Notes under the pieces: model-generated
Database searches by the model: none
Told to the model about the DNA's origin: nothing
Seen by the model: the letters and a program-made list of their open reading frames with translations, nothing else
Translations under genes and position numbers: made by a program
Source: Henricia sp. BOLD:AAB3569
Taxonomy: Eukaryota > Echinodermata > Asteroidea > Spinulosida > Echinasteridae
Reading direction: 5' to 3'
Length of the DNA: 64,000 nucleotides
Assembly (NCBI GenBank): GCA_037783545.1
Contig: JBBELK010001402.1
Location: 1-64,000 of the forward strand
Part shown: one piece after another, positions 61,601-64,000 of the stretch
Numbering within the stretch: the first letter of the stretch is position 1
How the letters are laid out: each line of letters starts with the position of its first letter

Positions 61601-64000
61601 CTAAGGTACACCACATTTTGCAGGAGGGATTGATCTTTATCATGGTACGGCCATCTTTGTCTTGTTCCCCATAGTACGTGTCAGGCACGATCGGTGCATC
61701 TGCGCAATAGCGTAATCATTTGTTGTTGTTTTGAGAGAATCTCTGTCCGTGCTGTGCGGTTTCTTGATAGTGCTGCACGCATGTCATTGTGCTGCACGCA
61801 TGTCATTGTGATGCACACAATGAACAATTGCAAAATTATTTTTCCTGCAATCCTCGCTTTGGTTACATTACTTTTAATAGGAGAAGAAGGAAGATGGCCG
61901 CACTGTGATAAAGGTCTATTGACAAGCAAAACATACATATCAGGGTATTTATGAATTAGAAACACAAATGGGAGGGACGGACAATTTACAGCCTTGATAA
62001 GAGACTACCTTCTGCATCTCGTTGAACCTCTCCCGCAATCCTGCATCCCCTGATTTGATCTGGCTAATCTCCTCCTCAAGCCGCTGGCTCTGCTTAGCAG
62101 CCTGGGCAGCCATCTGCTGCCGCTCCTTCTCAATCTCAGCCTGCATCTGGGCCAGTTTCTCCTGGTGTTTCTTCTCGGCTGCCCTGTGTCAAATATGACA
62201 AATTGAAAACTTAAAGCCCCAATACATCATTTGCAGTTACCCAAAATGTTACCTCATGAGTTGACAAGAAAAACCAGACAAACTGTTGATAGCAATGGTA
62301 ACTAACAACACCACATGATTTGTTTCTTACTGTAATTTAGCTTCATTGGTCTTGATGATGTTGGCATGTGTCTCATCCACCTCCTTAACCAGCAAGGCAT
62401 TGCGTTGGTTGGCTTCATTGGTGTCTGCTCTCAGCTTGTTCCGTTCGTCTGTCAGTGCATCCAACTGTGTCCTGTAACAAGATTACATATAAAGTCCTCA
62501 AAAAAGTTCGGAAAGTCAAGTTTGACTGACGATTTCTCTCTTGTTGCAAAATAATTTTCCTTGAATTTTATATCATTAAAAAGCCCCGTTATTCCTCTTT
62601 ACGATGATGTGTCATTTGTTATGATTAATCAATTGGGGGATGTGCAGCACAGCTGAATACGGGGGCGGGTGTAAAGTGAAATGTCACAAAATGCATTGCT
62701 ATTGTCAAAAAGTGCATTAACACATTACCATCCTCCAAGCAAAAGGGGAATGCACTGCATGACAATAGCAGTGAATGTTGTGACATTTCACTTTCCACCC
62801 ACCCCTATATTCCGCTACACTGCACATCCCCCAATTGATTAATCATAACAAATGACACATCACTGTAAAGAGGAATAACAGGGCTTTCCAATGATACCAA
62901 ATTCAAGGGAAATGATTTAGTAACAAGAGGAATCGTCAGTCAAACTTGACTTTTTTTAGGAGTTTACTAACATTAGACTGTGTATAAGACGCACCCGTGT
63001 ATAAGGTGCTCCCCAACTGTTGATGACTGCTGCAGTGGAGAAAAATTGCACCTTATACACAAAATACTTTGTATAAGGTGCACCCTTGTATACGGCACAC
63101 TCCCAACCTTTAAGTTTTTGCCACGGTGAAAAAAGTGTGCTTATACATGTGTTTTTACAGTAACTAAAGATATATTTAAAAAATTGAAAACTGTTACAAA
63201 CGGCGTTATCGAGGATTTGAATGATAAAAGCCAACATGTATATAAGTCAGTTCAATACCTCATCTACATTCCGAGAAAACAATGAAAAGGTATGTCCATG
63301 ATTTCAAGAAATTGTGTGAAGCTGCCGTCCTATTTGGGCTGGTTCCCTGGCTTGTTCGGCATGGAAAACAAAGCCATAATACCAAGGTGTTTTAGGGGCC
63401 TACATACTGTATTTTTGTTTTTTAAAAATTCATGTATAAAAATTCATCTTCAATCATTGTTTCCTTATTTATAAAGTGTAATTTAGCTTGCTACCAGTAA
63501 TTCACAAACACATCTTTAGGAAGTTATAGTACATGTTTAGACAGTATGGTAGAAAAAAAAACTACGGCATAAAAAAACATGTCTAAACAACATGTGTAAG
63601 GTCCTCGCAGGAGCTCACATTTTACTGGGATCTTGAAACTGTATTTTTCAACAGCCAGAGCGTTATCAGCTCCACCATTTTTATAAAATGATGCAACCAC
63701 ACACTCGTACGCAATTTCATGTTTGTAACTGTTAATCCAAGAACGTCGTTTGTCGAGTTACTTGGGTACAGGGTTTTAAATATGCTCTCCATCTTTTATT
63801 TGTATCATTTTAACTCAAACATTTTGTATTTGTATACAATGTAATAGCAGGCACCTGTCTTTATGAGCTTCAAAAGAAATATGCCAGGTAACAACGAAAC
63901 CATTTCACAGATTAATTTCTAAAAAAACAAGCAAAGGTTTGACAATCTCAATTGAATAATTTCATCCGCTTTCATACCTGAGGTGCTTTAGTTCAGCTTG
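37425..64000 (-). CDS. NIN: Ninein / ninein-like (NIN/NINL) centrosomal coiled-coil protein, 3' 15 exons (5' partial)
   Basis: Join complement(37425-37610, 40279-40602, 41737-41805, 44292-44402, 45192-45275, 46214-46327, 49695-50493, 52285-52594, 53452-53574, 54516-54705, 57594-57686, 60393-60509, 62009-62183, 62331-62471, 63978->64000): 2859 nt, 952 aa plus stop, in frame throughout. The product is almost all coiled coil, rich in Glu, Lys, Gln, Leu and Arg. Order and content follow ninein: AELKHLR, then RLEEEISQIKSGDAGLRERF, ENEKTIQKQQRDLD, VLQDQLDELTQENELLKHQS, and a C-terminus DIMVKELYMENCKLQQAL..ITEERQKNAE..VSPAVL that matches the ends of ninein and NINL. Known role: microtubule anchoring at mother-centriole appendages and centrosomes. 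The EF-hand N-terminus must lie beyond 64000. The part after AELKHLR is nearer NINL than NIN in length; a pre-duplication single gene is likely, so the symbol is provisional. Confidence 0.88.
37715..37910 (+). mobile_element. tRNA-type SINE fragment
   Basis: GGGTTCAAGTCCCAC (B-box-like) followed by CTCTGGGCAAGACACTCGAT, a block related to the CCCTTGAGCAAGGCACTT block of the other SINEs. Confidence 0.6.
38865..39070. mobile_element. Foldback element (TTTTCAGTGCGTC family), copy 2
   Basis: GGGTAGATTGACACTGAGTT to CACGTGAATCCACCCTA with ATTTTCAGTGCGTCGTTTTG inside; same architecture as 36889-37122. Confidence 0.6.
39160..40155 (+). repeat. ~1-kb dispersed repeat, copy 1
   Basis: Shares with 51096-51945, in the same order, CACACACTGCATCAAAACTA, CTTGAGCCAATCAAGAGCTT, ACAACAAATATTCTCGG, GAATGATTTGTGGGAGCTCT, CTGAATGCAGAACCATCAAG and AATGCCTTGATC. 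It ends about 125 bp from exon n. Confidence 0.88.
40279..40602 (-). CDS. NIN: Ninein-like exon n
   Basis: LLEAQMQISILESQHMRELQ ... DEYVGKLRDQ, 108 codons, phase 0. Corresponds to the QLLQAERINQHLQEEL to VNQLKEQL part of ninein. Confidence 0.92.
40970..41031 (+). repeat. 22-bp tandem repeat, three units
   Basis: CTTGTCATGTGACCTTTGCC units at 40970, 40992 and 41014, the last one shortened. Confidence 0.85.
41041..41481. mobile_element. Foldback element rich in GCACCAGG
   Basis: CATGGCTGCTTTCGAGCGC pairs with GCGCTCGAAAGCAGCCCATG; a GCACCAGGGATCCCTGGTGC palindrome and several GGTGCACCAG words lie inside. Confidence 0.75.
41737..41805 (-). CDS. NIN: Ninein-like exon m
   Basis: 23 codons, AQLKLVTEEKQKLSTEF..., phase 0. 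Acceptor TTGTAG, donor GTGAGT. Confidence 0.8.
42085..42165. repeat. Palindrome P5, degenerate CCGAAGCCGAAGG loop
   Basis: GTATTGGAAGTTGACATGCT pairs with AGCGTGTCAACTTCCAATAC; loop TCCCGAAGCCGAAGGTCAAG. Confidence 0.75.
42212..42578. repeat. Inverted repeat, TTTTACCATACCTCATACAT
   Basis: Arms at 42212-42235 and 42555-42578 are exact complements. The CATACCTCATACAT word also flanks P1 (27925) and occurs near 46440. CGCGTGCGTAGTGTACTATT-like units repeat inside. Confidence 0.7.
43593..43725. mobile_element. TTAA-flanked near-perfect hairpin, 133 bp
   Basis: TTAA at 43589-43592 and 43726-43729. AGGCACAAGGTCGTCAGCAA pairs with TTGCTGACGAGCCTGTGCCT; the stem continues through ACGAAATACGCAG. Confidence 0.8.
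43779..44098. mobile_element. MITE, GGGGAGTTCACTGTG ends
   Basis: AAAGGGGAGTTCACTGTG pairs with TAGTGTGAACGCCCCTT; an inner hairpin is TCAAAGTTC / GAACTTTGA. It ends about 190 bp from exon l. Confidence 0.65.
44292..44402 (-). CDS. NIN: Ninein-like exon l
   Basis: LSAEHSQLQQTVGTLEEKLK ... HIHE, 37 codons, phase 0. No long ORF marks it; found from splice sites and heptads. Confidence 0.8.
44578..44905. mobile_element. hAT-type MITE with 8-bp target duplication
   Basis: TIR TAGGGATGGGAA / TTCCCATCCCTA flanked by GTTACAAG at 44570-44577 and 44906-44913. Core contains AACCGGTT / TTAACCGGT words; no transposase. Confidence 0.9.
45192..45275 (-). CDS. NIN: Ninein-like exon k
   Basis: AELTAQDAVSLVNIHTLQAA ..., 28 codons, phase 0. 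Acceptor CACTACAG, donor GTAGGA. Confidence 0.83.
45590..45665 (-). repeat. Fragment of the foldback family at 56552
   Basis: Shares TTGACTGACCAATTCTCTC-like and CCTTGAATTTGGTATCATTG, then is cut off by the 45664 element. Confidence 0.65.
45664..46152. mobile_element. MITE, CCTGGGGCGGATTGCAATA ends
   Basis: CCTGGGGCGGATTGCAATA at the left and its exact complement at the right. Core repeats CCGGCTAT, TTAGCC and GTCTTAG. No target duplication seen. Confidence 0.8.
46214..46327 (-). CDS. NIN: Ninein-like exon j
   Basis: RELEVELVEKMDKFKRSFDE ... ELESKLQQ, 38 codons, phase 0. An alternative AG two bases on would break the frame. Confidence 0.87.
46528..46591. repeat. Triple CTATGCCC palindrome cluster
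   Basis: GACTATGCCCACGGGCATAGTC, then CTATGCCCTTGTGCATAG, then CTATGCCCGTGGGCATA, joined by TCTTTG. Confidence 0.75.
46977..47861. mobile_element. Tigger/pogo-like MITE with TA target sites
   Basis: TIR CAGTAAACTCCGGCTAAGTC and its complement GACTTAGCCGGAGTTTACTG, flanked by TA. AAGTCGGCA words recur next to both ends. A second inverted repeat (GGCTGCGTTCGAAACA / GTTTGTGGAACGCAGCC, 47327-47455) is nested inside. No transposase frame. Confidence 0.85.
47870..48050. repeat. Palindrome P6
   Basis: CAAATATTGACTGCTTTT at the left, GCAGTCAATATTTG at the right (as P1); GGTTAAGATTATAGGC / GCCTATAATCTTAACC inside; loop about ACTATGCCCTTCGACTTCTG. Confidence 0.8.
48276..48746. mobile_element. hAT-type MITE carrying a CAAGT array
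   Basis: TIR CAGGGTTGTAACGAG / TCATTACAACCCTG, with perfect target duplication ATGGACAA at 48268-48275 and 48747-48754. The interior is largely AAGTC pentamers in two blocks, separated by non-repetitive sequence (48460-48600). Confidence 0.92.
49024..49353. mobile_element. MITE, AGCTTAGTTCC ends
   Basis: AGCTTAGTTCCCACAATGCA at the left pairs with GCATCGTTGGAACTAAGCT at the right; contains the GCTAGCATGCTAGCGTGCTA cluster. Confidence 0.75.
49695..50493 (-). CDS. NIN: Ninein-like exon i (largest)
   Basis: 799 bp: DRLRGEYNEEMDNRIAELEQ ... VEDKLRTEIK. Unbroken charged coiled coil of ~266 residues. Acceptor GTCTCTAG, donor GTGAGG. The open frame runs past both ends into intron. Confidence 0.93.
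51096..51945 (+). repeat. ~1-kb dispersed repeat, copy 2
   Basis: Partner of 39160-40155. Differs by indels, including extra TTTCTTTATTTTTTCGGCC around 51297. Confidence 0.88.
52061..52262 (+). mobile_element. tRNA-derived SINE with short tail
   Basis: ATGGCCGAGCGGTCTAGTGC and GTAGGTTCGATTCCGG (A and B boxes), CCCTTGAGCAAGGCACTCAA, then a CAAA-rich tail ending 23 bp from the 3' edge of exon h. Different body from the 5606/15817/16176 copies. Confidence 0.8.
52285..52594 (-). CDS. NIN: Ninein-like exon h
   Basis: AKLEAEIESLKELHAKELAD ... FFSKEKTQL, heptad-rich. Acceptor CCCAACAG, donor GTTGGT. Confidence 0.9.
53452..53574 (-). CDS. NIN: Ninein-like exon g
   Basis: NELELEELDPQSSRQLPLAD ... 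NSNEEEDIKKAEAE; an acidic, non-coiled linker. Split codons on both sides join cleanly (G|AA, C|GA). Confidence 0.88.
53690..53775 (+). mobile_element. tRNA-like SINE fragment
   Basis: TGTGGGTTCAAGTCCCGCTCGA (B-box-like), then GCGCTACGA and GGGAAATGCACTTAGTATA, the tail shared with 57215-57337 in reverse. Confidence 0.55.
54516..54705 (-). CDS. NIN: Ninein-like exon f
   Basis: VLQDQLDELTQENELLKHQS, then a basic Lys/Arg/Ser-rich linker (KVRKRGSKQ..., SKRSSGHSSS). VLQDQLDEL is nearly identical to ninein. Confidence 0.9.
54844..55640. mobile_element. TTAA-flanked MITE, family A, copy 2
   Basis: TTAA at 54840-54843; right side degenerate CTAA. TIR AGGCAGTATACATGATTGGT. Carries the same TTCGCCC block as 4782-5239 in reverse, plus an AGGGCGACA block. 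Confidence 0.75.
55735..55795 (-). repeat. tRNA-like fragment
   Basis: On the minus strand CTCAGCTGGTAGAGCATCTGCC, then GGTCTTGGGTATAAA. Same repeat group as 9842-9893. Confidence 0.5.
55925..56265 (+). repeat. Dispersed repeat, partner of 28250-28720
   Basis: GAAACAGGAGGAATTCCTCC, GTTCCCGAAGTTACCCGAAT and CACCACAGTAGCCGGTCC in the same order. Confidence 0.75.
56552..57042. repeat. ~490-bp foldback palindrome, copy 1
   Basis: Arms of ~230 bp: AACTCCTCAAAAAATGTTCG at the left against CGAACTTTTTGTGAGGAGTT at the right, with TTTGGTATCATTGGAAAGCC and AAAGTGAAATGTCACAAAAT arm words. Centre about 56790. Confidence 0.85.
57258..57337 (-). mobile_element. tRNA-like SINE head
   Basis: On the minus strand AAGCTCGGTGATCGAGTAGTT, then GTGGGTTCGAATCCCGCCC and GAGCACGCTATGAC. 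Good B-box but followed by a repeat tail seen also at 7190 and 53720. Confidence 0.6.
57594..57686 (-). CDS. NIN: Ninein-like exon e
   Basis: LAELESNRETVSKQQEEYFE ... YQEHVR, 31 codons, phase 0. Acceptor TTTTACACAG, donor GTAAGA. Confidence 0.9.
58519..59988. mobile_element. 1470-bp hAT-type element with GGTCTC arrays at both ends
   Basis: TIR CAGCGTTGTAGGTCTCGA / GTCTCGACTACAACGCTG and perfect target duplication GCGCATAC at 58511-58518 and 59989-59996. GGTCTC hexamers fill 58527-58670 and 59798-59975; the middle 1.1 kb is not repetitive and shows no transposase. The TIR is related to that at 48276 (CAGSGTTGTA). Confidence 0.92.
60393..60509 (-). CDS. NIN: Ninein-like exon d
   Basis: EITRLEQELSEAAEKLVENE ... 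FQELEER, 39 codons, phase 0. Acceptor TTGTACAG, donor GTAGGA. Confidence 0.9.
60799..61050. mobile_element. Small MITE (GAATTAGGGGTCC family), copy 2
   Basis: GGGTCTTTCTATGAATTAGG and its complement bound ~250 bp. Same architecture and inner GTCCCCCGTTACACCTGA as 9903-10147. Confidence 0.75.
61064..61181. repeat. Short inverted repeat
   Basis: TAGCTGCCATCTTGTAGGG pairs with CCCTACAAGATGGCAGCTA. Confidence 0.7.
61200..61500 (-). repeat. Dispersed repeat, ACTTTGGAAT..GCAGAG family
   Basis: Reverse orientation of 26031-26310: CACTTTGGAATGC, ACTTTGTTGGGTTTTTAACC and AGTGCAGGAGCTCAGG are shared. Confidence 0.7.
62009..62183 (-). CDS. NIN: Ninein-like exon c
   Basis: AAEKKHQEKLAQMQAEIEKE ... ERFNEMQK. 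Corresponds to the ELRKEREQ..EIEKAKTEENYIRDRL region of ninein. Confidence 0.9.
62331..62471 (-). CDS. NIN: Ninein-like exon b
   Basis: TQLDALTDERNKLRADTNEA ... NIIKTNEAKL. Starts with one and ends with two bases of split codons; donor CA|GTAAG. Confidence 0.88.
62488..62964. repeat. ~480-bp foldback palindrome, copy 2
   Basis: Same arms as 56552-57042, with the central part in the opposite orientation; starts ~17 bp beyond the acceptor side of exon b. Confidence 0.85.
62990..63140. repeat. GTATAAGGTGCACC repeats
   Basis: GTATAAGACGCACCCGTGTA, GTATAAGGTGCTCCCC, CACCTTATACAC and GTATAAGGTGCACCC recur within 150 bp, partly inverted. Likely a MITE fragment. Confidence 0.55.
63141..63977 (-). 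other. Intron between ninein exons a and b, upstream part
   Basis: AT-rich intron; a CATGTTTAGACAG / ATGTCTAAACA pair bounds a ~60-bp hairpin at 63531-63591. Nothing else recognised. Confidence 0.5.
63978..64000 (-). CDS. NIN: Ninein-like exon a (truncated by window edge)
   Basis: QAELKHL plus two bases of an Arg codon; donor GTATGA. Aligns with AEIRHLL of vertebrate ninein. Confidence 0.75.

Overview
The window is animal nuclear DNA: multi-exon genes with GT-AG introns, about 5 kb of coding sequence in 64 kb, and dense foldback elements, MITEs and tRNA-derived SINEs. The gene content (KLHDC3, a TRIM-NHL-like RING protein, a single ninein/NINL-type gene) and repeat motifs such as TTAAAGGGACACACC and GGGCCAATTTCAT..GCTTAA suggest an invertebrate deuterostome, most likely an echinoderm. 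The species call is inference; the genes are read directly.

Layout. (1) 1260-13225, plus strand: a complete eight-exon KLHDC3 orthologue (384 aa), a kelch-propeller substrate receptor of CUL2 ubiquitin ligases, with BC-box and Cul2-box in the last exon. (2) 13129-14925: that last exon's 3' part and following sequence form a tandem array of six ~155-bp units, one split by an 880-bp MITE. (3) 14926-24260: intergenic, with two SINE copies, a ~4.9-kb tandem array of ~1-kb units ending in a 29-nt A run, and small palindromes. (4) 24261-27017, minus strand: a complete two-exon RING/coiled-coil/NHL protein (546 aa) without a B-box. (5) 27018-37424: intergenic, with long palindromes sharing a GAGGCCGAAGGCC-type loop, a segmental duplication, a retroelement remnant with a broken gag-like ORF, and TTAA-flanked MITEs. 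(6) 37425-64000, minus strand: the 3' fifteen exons (952 codons plus stop) of a ninein/ninein-like centrosomal coiled-coil gene whose 5' end lies beyond the window. Its introns hold several hAT-type MITEs with perfect 8-bp target duplications, two of them filled with simple-sequence arrays.

KLHDC3 and the RING-NHL gene converge tail to tail; the RING-NHL and ninein genes lie head to tail on the minus strand. KLHDC3 and RING-NHL are both ubiquitin-ligase components, but nothing here shows that they act together. I found no CRISPR, operon or clearly new gene system; the unusual content is structural (exon-fragment array, palindromes, satellite-bearing transposons). All exon joins keep the reading frame (KLHDC3 1155 nt; RING-NHL 1641 nt; ninein part 2859 nt), which supports the splice calls.
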